DNA of 12,011 bases, taken from contig NW_003125923.1 of assembly GCF_000003605.2 (NCBI RefSeq), positions 42,343 through 54,353 of the forward strand. The letters run 5' to 3'. The DNA comes from Saccoglossus kowalevskii. Taxonomy: Eukaryota; Hemichordata; Enteropneusta; Harrimaniidae. This document shows, one piece after another, positions 1 to 8,092 of the stretch (positions within the stretch are counted from its first letter, which is position 1; each line of letters begins with the position of its first letter). Under the pieces are notes generated by a model. The model saw nothing but the letters and a program-made list of their open reading frames with translations, was not told the origin of the DNA and searched no databases. The translations under genes and the position numbers were made by a program.

Positions 1-135
1 ACATGTACTGCCCTTTCATACCAGTTCAATTTCCTTTCATTATTACATTCAAATGTCATGATATTTAATATTTAAAACCCACCTTTATTTCACAGTCACT
101 TTAGTTTTTTCACTTTTCTAAAATTATTTTACTGA
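1..135. other. AT-rich flank without recognisable feature
   Basis: T- and A-rich sequence leading into the first tandem repeat. I see no open frame, hairpin or repeat copy here. It may be the insertion-site flank of the composite element that starts near 136, but no target-site duplication is obvious. Confidence 0.5.
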
Positions 136-349
136 TCAAAAGACTTTTCACTCCCATCATGCAATCTCCCATAGTACTTCCGCAGACACAGCGGCGATCG
201 CCAACATATCTACAAATAACCTCGCTCTCAGGAGCTGAGGAGTCAAAAGACTTTCCACTCCCATCATGCAATCCCCCATAGTACTTCCGGAAACACAGAG
301 GCGATCGCCAGCATATCTACAAATAACCTCGCTCTCAGGAGCTGAGGAA
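136..349. repeat. Two-copy 107-bp tandem repeat
   Basis: Copy 1 spans 136-242 and copy 2 spans 243-349, head to tail with no spacer. Aligned by eye they differ at about seven positions (roughly 93% identity). Each copy opens with TCAAAAGACTTT, carries a perfect 10-bp palindrome GGCGATCGCC (193-202 and 300-309), and closes with CTCTCAGGAGCTGAGGA. Tandem monomers just upstream of a decayed retroelement body recall the repeated promoter monomers in the 5' UTR of some LINEs, but that role is inference. No reading frame runs through the repeats. Confidence 0.9.
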
Positions 350-412
350 TAACTTTATAGCCGAAGACTGAATTTGCTCATTCAAATTAACCCCTTTACG
401 GCCATGGTCGAG

Positions 413-494
413 CTAATTTATGCACGAATTCACATTGTGACGTCATCATTTATGCTAATCTATGCACGGTTCCCATTGTGACGTCATCCCACCC
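413..494. repeat. Two-copy 41-bp direct repeat
   Basis: GCTAATTTATGCACG at 413 recurs as GCTAATCTATGCACG at 454, and CATTGTGACGTCATC recurs with the same 41-bp offset. The copies are diverged between these anchors. Each copy contains one full TGACGTCA octamer. The repeat follows the 107-bp pair by about 60 bp, so the left part of this region has been built by serial short tandem duplication. Confidence 0.75.
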
Positions 495-506
495 CATATG
501 ACGTCA
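438..506. promoter_or_regulatory. Cluster of three TGACGTCA (CRE-type) octamers
   Basis: Exact TGACGTCA palindromes lie at 438-445, 479-486 and 499-506. This is the consensus cAMP-response element bound by CREB/ATF bZIP proteins in animals. The first two belong to the 41-bp direct repeat; the third lies outside it. Three perfect sites in 69 bp of AT-rich DNA is unlikely by chance, but two share an origin by duplication. Their position ahead of the decayed element body would suit a promoter of that element. Binding and activity are not shown by sequence alone. Confidence 0.5.
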
Positions 507-578
507 TCGCCTCCGAACTATGAACAGCGCCCTCATGGTCATACCTATAGTGCGACTTAAACTACTACTCTGCTCTAC

Positions 579-621
579 TGATTCAGTTGGCTAAGGCATG
601 TGATCGTGATTGTTCGGTCTT
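579..621 (+). other. Weak tRNA-like A-box/B-box pair, possible SINE head
   Basis: TGATTCAGTTGG at 579-590 followed by CTAAGGCATG resembles the D-arm (A box) of tRNA and tRNA-derived SINEs, with two mismatches to the A-box consensus. About 32 bp later, TGTTCGGTC at 611-619 is a poor B-box candidate. The spacing is right for an internal Pol III promoter, but the B box is weak and no cloverleaf can be folded. It could equally be chance. It is not called as a tRNA gene. Confidence 0.3.
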
Positions 622-955
622 TCCTGTCCACCATAAACATTGGGGAGTATCACGAGAGAAGTAAGTTTTACACTACTGTGACCATGGCCTTTGCTAACAA
701 TTCTCTCGCCTCCTGTAGTATCATGCCCACTCTTGCCAAGTCCCTCGACAGAACCATTGACACCAGTGATTTAATCAATGGGGCTTTCTGACAAACTTGA
801 CAAACAAGTCAACCGTAATGGTTAATAAGTTTGCTAAGAAAGCCAGGAGATGTAGTAGCACCACAAGTGAAGGGCAGGAAGCCACCTAAATTGGTGATTC
901 CACACCCCGAAAATATTTCAAAAATATTGGGATGGCATTTTGTCACCCTGAATAG

Positions 956-1189
956 GGCTCTGGTTTCAACCACGTCCACCTCCACTGCTTTGTCCACAAC
1001 CATGGCTTCTACAACTATTACCGCCACCCTAATGACCAGACTATCGTTGGTGAGTGCCCTGACCTTGTGCACGAGATGACTGCTGCTCATATCTTCATAT
1101 CTAGCTGCCTTCAGTTTACCACGCTCTATATCATTGTCCATCCTTTAAAAGTGGAAGGAAAAGACTTTTTGAAGTCTTTTGAAGTCTAA
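956..1189 (+). pseudogene. Coding-like open stretch in decayed element body, unrecognised
   Basis: In the frame of 956, 77 codons are open between TAG (953-955) and TAA (1187-1189). The translation is rich in H, N, F and Y and includes HCFVHNHGFYNYYRHPNDQ followed by VGECPDLVHEMTAAH. The same frame continues upstream to about 790 with one further stop near 890, and includes the basic patch VNKFAKKARR. The ATG-started frame at 600-791 precedes it in a different phase, as expected if one or more indels broke a single frame. I do not recognise the family. The plus-strand ORF at 831-1079 and the minus-strand ORF at 809-1141 overlap it in other frames and look like shadows. Chance openness cannot be excluded. 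Confidence 0.25.
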
Positions 1190-1374
1190 TTTCCAGATGA
1201 CATTTTTCTTGAGGTAATGAAAAATGCAAAAGCCCTTTCACTATACCTTAAAGATACTATCTATAAATCCCCTGATTAAAAGTTGAGAGAATATAGTGAA
1301 GTTCTTATTTTGATATTTCTTTATTTTGTTTTTATTACATTTGTTTATTTATGTCTTTTTGTTCTTTTTACCTT

Positions 1375-1427
1375 ACTAAATCATCTGATGATTTAGTTGT
1401 GTAATAAAGTTATTATTATTATTATAA
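1375..1427 (+). mobile_element. Retroelement 3' end: hairpin, AATAAA and (TTA)n tail
   Basis: ACTAAATCAT (1375-1384) and ATGATTTAGT (1388-1397) are perfect 10-bp inverted arms around the loop CTG. Six bases later comes AATAAA (1403-1408), then a TTA microsatellite (1410-1427). A stem-loop followed directly by a polyadenylation signal and a short 3' microsatellite is the standard 3' architecture of many non-LTR retrotransposons and the SINEs they mobilise, where the hairpin is recognised by the reverse transcriptase. The upstream 80 bp are strongly T-rich, like a LINE 3' UTR. The orientation of the element is therefore plus. Confidence 0.6.
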
Positions 1428-1432
1428 TGGCG

Positions 1433-1717
1433 CTTCTGTTCTTGGTATCTCTGATTCTGACAAACGTTACAGGTGACTGCTGACAAAAAGTGGACCTGAG
1501 GATTCGCAAATTGTTGTATTGACTTATCAAGCGCGGCCTTTGAATCAAAATCCAAAAATGCACAATAGACGGCGCCTGAGAGTAGAAATGTGTACTATCG
1601 TCCAATTTCCTGACTTGGGCATCCAACAATGTATGTAACGCCGTGCTGCCTCCTAATGTCAAACAACCTTCCTTTCCGAAAAAAAGCCCCTCTCGTCCTC
1701 CAACGGTACTGATTCAT
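1433..1717 (-). pseudogene. Open minus frame with one stop and an RNP1-like patch
   Basis: Starting at an ATG at 1717-1715, one minus frame reads 40 codons, meets a single TAG (1597-1595), and stays open into the (TTA)n tail, about 95 codons in all. The first part includes HGVTYIVGCPSQE. After the stop comes VYCAFLDFDSKAALDKSIQ. The AFLDF core with the following acidic and helical residues resembles the RNP1 strand and second helix of an RRM domain, but the distance to the upstream strand is too short for a complete domain. A different minus frame over the same DNA (1662-1393) is also open from a TTG codon, which weakens the case. If real, this would be a fragment of an RRM-type protein, from the host or a transposon ORF1, cut off by insertion of the retroelement. 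Confidence is low. Confidence 0.25.
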
Positions 1718-1740
1718 ATGTTTTGGGTGTAATCTTGACA

Positions 1741-2233
1741 TGTAGCTTGTCGCCAAATATACTGTAGCAATGCATTTCCCACTGATCTAATTACGCAATA
1801 CCTTTATTCGGGATATGTGGTGGGAAGCCGAATTGATGATATGATCACAGGGAGTTGGACAAACTTATGTATTTTAATAAATTATTAAATAATAAATTGT
1901 TATATAACTTTTATTTTACCCCCCCCCCTTCCTGGTATCGATTTCAGGTAATCACTGATCCTTGTATCTACCACTCTTTCCTTTATCACAACTTTGTTAT
2001 GCGCTAATGTCATATGCAAATTTTAACGCGCGATGTAGACACGCCCTATTATAGTAAAATATCCCAAGGGTTGAAACGCGGCTGGGGTCGGAAAAAATTA
2101 TTACAACATACGAGCGGAGTTAAGAGCCTATACCCCACAAATATGACTCCCTTCAATACATCAAAATATAATTATGTGTACCTCAATCAATCAAAGTACA
2201 GTATGAGTGTAGTCTAGTGCGCAGAATATGAAC
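1741..2233. other. Intergenic AT-rich DNA with a C10 run
   Basis: No gene is supported. A 10-base C run lies at 1919-1928 after a very AT-rich stretch (1870-1915) made of TAATAAATTATT-like words. The plus frame 2014-2217 (67 codons) has no recognisable motif and is rich in K, Y, N and S as expected of random AT-rich translation, so it is not called as a gene. Confidence 0.5.
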
Positions 2234-2366
2234 TTAAAGGATGGCGATCGTCGTGCCGCGTCCTGTTCGATATGGGACTCATAGCGACGTACACAACGCG
2301 TGTAAAATACATTGTTTGTTTGCATGAAATTCGAACACGCGCTGCGCGACGACCACCGCCCTTTAA
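2234..2366. mobile_element. Short inverted-repeat element (MITE-like) flanked by TTAA
   Basis: TTAA stands at both ends (2234-2237 and 2363-2366). Reading inward, the left end is AGGATGGCGATCGTCGTGC (2238-2256) and the right end, on the opposite strand from 2362, is AGGGCGGTGGTCGTCGCGC. The 19 positions agree at 14, and all five differences are transitions. The inverted similarity continues more weakly inward, with TGTTCGA shared near 2274 on the left and on the complement near 2332. The core is about 125 bp and unusually CpG-rich against its AT-rich surroundings. It has no coding capacity. TTAA flanks are typical of piggyBac-type target duplications, but the AGG start is not the classic piggyBac end, so the superfamily is open. 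Confidence 0.65.
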
Positions 2367-3703
2367 ATAAGATTAATACGAATTTACTTCAGAGCAGTAT
2401 ATGAAGTAGATTGTTAACATTATTTGTAGGTAAAAAGAAATATCAACTACTGATTAATAAATAATGGAAAATATAAATTAATATCCCCGATATTCAAAAT
2501 TGTTGACAGTTAAACTGTATACTGACGTTTTCCTTGATGGAAGAATGTATTTACATATATACACATTCGTGACGTAGCTTATTTTTTCCAGTTAATGTAT
2601 TTCGTGATATATTCGCAATGCATTATGCAAGTAGTTGTAAGTATTTGGAGATAACATATCTTTCAAGTATATTTGATGTCTGAGAGTTCCGCTCACTTGT
2701 GTGTGAATTGTGAATTAATTCTGACAGAGGTCCGACCAATGCACCTACAAAGCAATTGAGCGGCTAGTATTCAAGAATGGTTGACGGACAATCGCCTATA
2801 CGAACAGCACAGCCCTGGCCACTTCGGTGACAACGGGGTTGAAAAAACCAACCTATTATTTCTATTGGGAGAACAAAGACATAAAAAAATACGTGCTACA
2901 AAGTTCAAAAATACTTGTTATGTAAATATGGATTTGGGTACATGTGGTTTAACCAGGCTGCTGGGAAATTCATTCGGAACGTGTAAACGATAAAGGCAAG
3001 GGTGACTTAATAAATAGTAATACAACTGAGTATCACAGGCAGTACAATTTATTTAGCATTGCTCGTAGAACAGCTGGGATATGTATCTGGTAGAAAATCG
3101 CATTTACCAGTTATGACTCCAGGGAATAGAAGATGATTTTATAATCAAATGCAATGCTTGGAACAAATATAGAAACACATATACTTGCAATCAGGCAAGA
3201 ACCGCGAATTTATGAATTTTTATACGTCTATTGAGTTCAACGTATCCCGTCTCTTCGCCTCGAACAAACACCATTGCTCTAAAATCAAAGTTCTAATAAA
3301 GATAACTGTCTAACAGGCTCCACACATGCACCAACATTATTAGTATTTATTGTTATTATTGCTATCATTTATTTTCCTTGCTTTTTTGATAATAATTATG
3401 TAAAAACTTTAATTGTATATACAAATGAAATAAAATGTATTAATTAACTAAAAGCAAAGTTGGTTTCGTGGTTCATACACGTACATACGTAATCCGAGGA
3501 TTGAAGAACCGTTTCATGACATTACAAACAAGTTTGATTTATATTTTTTTAGTCAATCTTCAACTACTCATTGGCTACACTTCACGGTTGAAATAATAAA
3601 AAGCAGGGGCACAATATATCGTATTTTACAATTAAACATCTTTGTCCCGGTAGGAAAACAATCGTGATAATATTGTGTCCTGTAAGAAATTGCAAATCTA
3701 CTT
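2367..3703. other. Intergenic AT-rich DNA, no supported gene
   Basis: No repeat copy, hairpin or gene is convincing in this 1.3 kb. The plus frame 2781-2993 (70 codons) shows no domain, signal or conserved motif, although the stretch is slightly less AT-rich than its neighbours. Positions 3335-3450 contain TTATTATTG-like words followed by AAATAAAATG around 3430, which could be the 3' end of an old retroelement or simply AT-rich sequence. Confidence 0.45.
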
Positions 3704-4094
3704 TTAAAGGACAACATCAAAAGTTCCATGTAGGATAAAAAACTTAATTCCTTTAGTTCCCCCCCCTACTGAAACTTAATTGATAGATATTGATCATGGC
3801 GTCAGACTAAATTCACCATTAAATACAAATTGATAATCGGAAGGTAGTATGGCATAGCAGTTCATTTGACGCACATGTTTATACTCGTCTTGGATTTTTT
3901 TTTCATTTTTTGTTATTTTTGCCTATGATTGGATAGAAAAAAACGAACTACAAATACTCCAAGATTGTTTTGACTTCATTAAGAAATAAAATCGTTTTTG
4001 TAAGATGGAAACGTTTTGAGGTCACACCCCCACCCCCGAACTAAAGCAAATAAGTTTTTTATCCGAAATCAAACTTTTGACGTCGTCCCTTTAA
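3704..4094. mobile_element. About 390-bp MITE with ~52-bp terminal inverted repeats
   Basis: The left arm (3708-3759) and right arm (4038-4090, read on the minus strand) match along their length. Identical blocks are TCAAAAGTT, GGATAAAAAACTTA and CTTTAGTTC, separated by short diverged segments, and both ends start AGG(G)AC.AC. TTAA flanks each end (3704-3707 and 4091-4094) inside TTTAAA. Just inside the arms, both sides have C runs on the plus strand (3759-3766 and about 4027-4036), so these are not inverted copies of each other. The roughly 280-bp interior is AT-rich with no open frame of note. The element is therefore non-autonomous, mobilised if at all by a transposase elsewhere. Its ends resemble those of the shorter element at 2234-2366. 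Confidence 0.85.
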
Positions 4095-5775
4095 AGGTCA
4101 CACTTTCTGGTGACGTTTAAATGTGAACGTTGTCCTTCCAATGAGGGCGCCTTTAGGCTTACAAGACGGAGAGTGGTAAATGGTCAAGTCTGTTAGGTGT
4201 ACTCGTCCGTAAATAAAATGTGACGGATTTGATATATTTAACTGATGAACTATTACAAAAGCCAATCACGTGTTGCTAGTTACAATAAGTACATGTACTA
4301 GTAGTTATCGATTCATCCTATTTTACAGTCTCGTGGTTCATCCTTTCTGAAGCAAATTAAAATTCTCGCATTTAAATCGGAAGCGATTTAACACACAAGA
4401 ACGGCCCTAAACAGTGTCACTACATTTTTAATACTACCATCACAGCAGGTCGTTTTAGAAATGAATTGTCACAGATATAAACGAAAGGACCACAATGAAG
4501 GTAAATGTTAACATTGGTGGCGTATTTTAAGTTATAATTTCATTCGACCAGACCCAGCAGGAAAGTAATTTGCTCAACGGGTTTCTCAGTAAGAAAATAT
4601 TGTTTGCTTTGCATAGTGCATAACAAAACTAGTTTTTACTGCTTTCTACAATACTTTATGCTAAATGGGATCAGACCTTTGAATTGTGTTTTATTCTATA
4701 CTCCAGAATAAATTTCAATTAGACAGTACACAACAGACAATGAGCAATATTAGAGAATCACACCACAAAAAGCATGCAGAGCACCAACAAATTTAATTAT
4801 TTACTTTTATTTCTATAAAATATTTAAAGTACAGTTCAGTATCCACTCCTTACAATAATTTCATCTAATTGCTACTGGAATAATTATTCATGATGTAAAA
4901 TTGTTAAATTATCATTCAAAAGATGTATGAATACTAATCAGTTCCAGGTTTATGGCATCCTAGAGTACATGATAGAAAAGCTAGTGGGAATAAAGTAATT
5001 GTTACCTCTTCAAGTTTGATCCCAAGAATTCAATCTATTAAATAAGATCAAACAAAATGTTGACTTGTTTAATGTGTTACATAACTATTGATTACTTTTG
5101 AGAAAAACTTCCTTAGCTTTATTTCCATAGGAGTTCATATTAAAGCATGAGAAATAAATAGTATCTCACATATTAGAACACAAAAATCGCCATTTTCTTT
5201 AGTGTTTGAATATTTCTTGTGCAAAAAGCAGTTCAGTGACCATACTTTTCTAAGTTGTAATGGTAGCCATGTACCTTAAGGTTTATGTGGACAACATTTC
5301 ATGAAGTCAATTACCGGGGTAATATTAATTGCTACAAAATTTGGGCATTTTCGCCAGACTCACAAAATTCGTCTTGCATGAAATGAAAGCAAATACGGTA
5401 TTATCCATTGTACAATATTTCCAGTCTCATTTTTTGTAGTATTTGTGTTTCAGTGAAGTTAGTGCAATGATAAATATATACAATGTTTCTATAACCATAG
5501 ATGGGAAAACTATAAATAAGGTTGTTTACTAAAAATGAAAATATATGTTCTTTAAAGCATCACTTTGCTAAAAGTCAAAGTCAATATTACACATAAATAT
5601 TATAATTTACAAAATAAAAAAAATAAACTCTATAATTATTATAAATAATTAAATAAATTAGATATTAGTTTGCGGTGAAGGTCATTGAAAGCAAAAAGTA
5701 TATTCAGTAAATTTACAGTAAAATGTGTAATGTTCAACTTGACAAGAAAGCAGTCTACATAATTACTGCGAAATA
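4095..5775. other. AT-rich intergenic DNA, nothing recognised
   Basis: No open frame worth calling on either strand. The first 60 bp after the MITE carry a small GTCAC...GTGAC inverted pair (4097-4115) and the GC-rich word GAGGGCGCC at 4144-4152. The rest is long AT-rich sequence with frequent AATAAA-like words. I see no tandem array or terminal repeat. Confidence 0.45.
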
Positions 5776-5910
5776 ATTTTTGCTGAAAAGGATTTTAGGC
5801 ATTTTGTATGGAATTTATTTTCACTGAGTTTTGACAAGTTGAATGCAAGATATAGAAAAAAAGGTATAATCACTGGATTTTATTTTCACTAAATCATCCC
5901 TTCAGCAAAA
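5776..5910. repeat. Imperfect fold-back repeat
   Basis: TTTTGCTGAAAAGGATTTTA near 5778 pairs with the complement of the segment at about 5882-5910, which reads TTTTGCTGAAGGGATGATTT on the minus strand. The arms are roughly 28 bp at about 75% identity with a ~75-bp spacer. AATTTATTTTCACT-like words recur on both sides (around 5813 and 5880). From memory, related TTTATTTTC/GAAAATAAA fold-back repeats are common in marine invertebrates. No terminal target duplication was identified. Confidence 0.4.
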
Positions 5911-7349
5911 GTAGCAAAAATAAATTCTAAGAGAAATTAAAGTGTTTAATAGTACAGTATTCTTGATAATTACAACTAATGCCGCATTTGGGACAAAAAT
6001 GGCCATCAGTCGGCCAACACAATGAAAAACAAATCAACATACATTATTATACCATTATGAATTGGCTTTGTACTAATATTAAATACAGCTGGTCCTGGCA
6101 AGTGAAATAATGTCAGACACACCCAAAACAGAGTTTGATTGCTTAAATTTGGGGATAGATTAAGAAATTAAAACTTATTTGTACGATTTGCAGCAGTTAC
6201 TGTAGTTAATGCAATATTTTACTAAATGAAAATCCAATCATGTTTGAATTATGTAGAATCAGAAAACCAATCAGAACCTGTGTTACATGCGATGTTTCGA
6301 AAGCTGAGTTCTAATTGGTTGACTGAACCTATCAGCAAAGAACTGCCTGTATATTCAAATAAAATAAATAGAAATATGACGCCTTATGAATTAATCACAC
6401 TAAAATTACTAGTAGTGATTTAATTTTCATGCATCAAAAAAGGTAATAAAAATCAATTTCAATAAAATTAAGGATATTTAAATTTTAATATTTACAAAGA
6501 CTACTGTAAGTTGTTAAATATTTTAAGTCAAGACGTAATTTGATGCATTATTATGTAAAAATCCAGATATGTAATATTAATATATGGTTAAAACCAGCGA
6601 AAATAAATGACAAAATTATTGAATACAACTTAGATATTACACATATCAACAGCAAAAATCTACTGTTGATACATCTAGAAAATCAATACTAGATCTGCAT
6701 AACTGATTGTAATTGCACATGTACATGGAAAATGGAAGATGGTTTCTATAGTTATGAATGGGTGAACATGCATACAGGGCAAGGTTAAATGATAAAATCA
6801 ACATTCACAAATTGAGACAAAATTGATATTTTCCTATTGCCACGAATTGATAAAATTAAAGTCAGAGAGAGAGTACACTTAACACAATAAAGGGAAAGTC
6901 CAAAAAGTCAGCATGGAATAAAGAAAATCAAATTTCTAACTTCTGGAATAATCAGAACATGTAACAATGAGCCTATGTAATAGGGGTATCTGTATTTGCT
7001 TAGTTGCTCAACAAGACAAAATTAATATGAATGAGTAATAATTCATTCTATGTCATGTATTCATTAGGATCGATATCATAATTTGAATACAATGCAAGAA
7101 TCAAATGAATGAATTAATGAATGTACACACAGAATGTACGTGTAATTCGGAGAAAATATGTTTTTTACTGAAATTTTCCGATATCATGACAAATGTGTGA
7201 GACTCATGACAAGTAACATTAACCCAAATAGTGTTTTTCAATAAAATTTAATTCAACAAAAACAAGCCATGCATGGTACAGTCCCTGTTAGTTATCAAAT
7301 TTAAAATATATAGTTTTGTTTATAGTAATATAGCTGGAATATAAACATG
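5911..7349. other. AT-rich intergenic DNA with one isolated hairpin-motif copy
   Basis: The only structured segment is at 5994-6016, CAAAAATGGCCATCAGTCGG followed by CCA, a copy of the core motif that recurs four times in the 7350-8092 repeat. The plus frame 6226-6423 (65 codons) has no motif and is not supported as a gene. The remainder is AT-rich without arrays or terminal repeats. Confidence 0.45.
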
Positions 7350-8092
7350 TCTGGAATATGATTATGATGATTGTTTAACATTTAAATTATTGACATCAGA
7401 GATATGGCTCTAGAAGCCCATTCATTAAAACAAAACGGCCACTAGTCAGGCATTCTGAATCCAATCTAAAAAATAAAATTAAAAAAAAAAAAAAAAAAAA
7501 ATAAAAAAAATAATGTGCATCAGGAATCTGTAATGTCTAATGTACCGGTATGTACCAAGTTTGAACAAAAACAAAATCCATCCAGAAATGCCAGATATTT
7601 GATGATTTTTTAGCACAAAAATGGCCACCATTCGACCATTTTTAATATAATCTGTATATCTATGACATGAATAATGTATAATGAATATTTCAAATTTGAA
7701 CATACTCAGTCAAAGCATGTCAGAGATATGGCACTAGAACCACATTTATTAAAACAAAATGGCAGCCAGTCGGCCATTTTGAATCAAGGTCCTATAATGT
7801 CCAACGTATATACTATGTTTGAACAAAATGCATCTGTAAACAGCCGAGAAATGCTTGATTTTGATGATTTTTACGACAAAAATGCCCGCCATTCGGCTAA
7901 CTTCAATCACATCGTGAAACAAATTGATGTGCATATGTATAATATCTTGTATGATGTATGTGTGAAGTTTGATTGTGATTTGTCCAGGCAGTTCTAAGAT
8001 ACAGGACCTGACGCACGCAAGGAACCACAGATGCACGGAGGTCAAAACATAAGACCCCATTTTCGGACTGCGTCCGAACAGGGACTAATAAA
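7350..8092 (+). repeat. Dispersed repeat with internal ~324-bp tandem duplication
   Basis: CAGAGATATGGCTCTAGAA at 7397 recurs as CAGAGATATGGCACTAGAA at 7721, 324 bp apart, and similarity continues through ATTAAAACAAAA, TTTGAACAAAA and GATGATTTTT. Each unit contains two diverged half-units, each with an AAAATGGC...GCC hairpin-like core: 7431, 7616, 7755 and 7877. The first unit is interrupted by an A-rich insert including 21 consecutive A (7481-7501). The right end (about 8000-8092) has degenerate GACGCACG-type words, then a hairpin and AATAAA. The overlapping ORFs at 7674-7997 (plus), 7749-8060 (minus) and 7479-7703 (minus) lie entirely in this repeat and are not credible proteins. From memory this resembles a widespread non-coding repeat of marine invertebrate genomes. 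I cannot name it. Confidence 0.75.
8062..8092 (+). other. Terminal GC hairpin plus AATAAA of the dispersed repeat
   Basis: TTCGGA (8062-8067) and TCCGAA (8073-8078) form a perfect 6-bp stem with loop CTGCG. AATAAA follows at 8087-8092. After this point the sequence loses similarity to the repeat units, so this looks like the element's 3' boundary. The layout parallels the hairpin plus AATAAA at 1375-1408, though the sequences are unrelated. Confidence 0.5.

Larger units (their letters stand above)
136..1427 (+). mobile_element. Probable degraded composite retroelement
   Basis: The proposal joins, in order, tandem 5' monomers (136-349), CRE-bearing direct repeats (413-494), a tRNA-like box pair (579-621), a coding-like but broken body (about 600-1190), a T-rich stretch (1290-1374), and a terminal hairpin with AATAAA and (TTA)n (1375-1427). 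The tail is typical of non-LTR retrotransposons of the CR1/L2/RTE kinds and of SINEs that borrow their 3' ends. No reverse transcriptase or endonuclease motif can be read, so it would be non-autonomous or heavily decayed. The left boundary is uncertain, no target-site duplication was found, and the parts may instead be separate insertions. Confidence 0.35.

Noticed and set aside
193-309. GCGATCGC palindromes resembling the cyanobacterial HIP1 motif.
   Set aside because: Only two copies, both inside the 107-bp duplication, in DNA with clear eukaryotic repeat content.
579-650. Intact tRNA gene.
   Set aside because: Only an A-box-like segment and a weak B box are present; no acceptor stem or anticodon arm can be paired.
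661-718. Possible 58-bp intron: GTAAGT at 661, GCTAAC branch-like word near 693, pyrimidine tract and TAG at 718.
   Set aside because: The signals look good individually, but joining the flanks gives a frame that soon stops and resembles no protein, and the region is part of a decayed repeat. Kept only as a note.
2781-2993. 70-codon plus frame as a small gene.
   Set aside because: No domain, no upstream promoter or splice context and no motif. It is within the range expected by chance, although the stretch is slightly less AT-rich than its surroundings.
3335-3450. Second retroelement 3' tail based on TTATTATTG words and AAATAAAATG.
   Set aside because: No hairpin, no body and no clear microsatellite; AT-rich composition explains it.
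7674-8060. Overlapping 107- and 103-codon frames on opposite strands.
   Set aside because: Both lie wholly in the tandem dispersed repeat, and the corresponding parts of the other repeat copy are not open.
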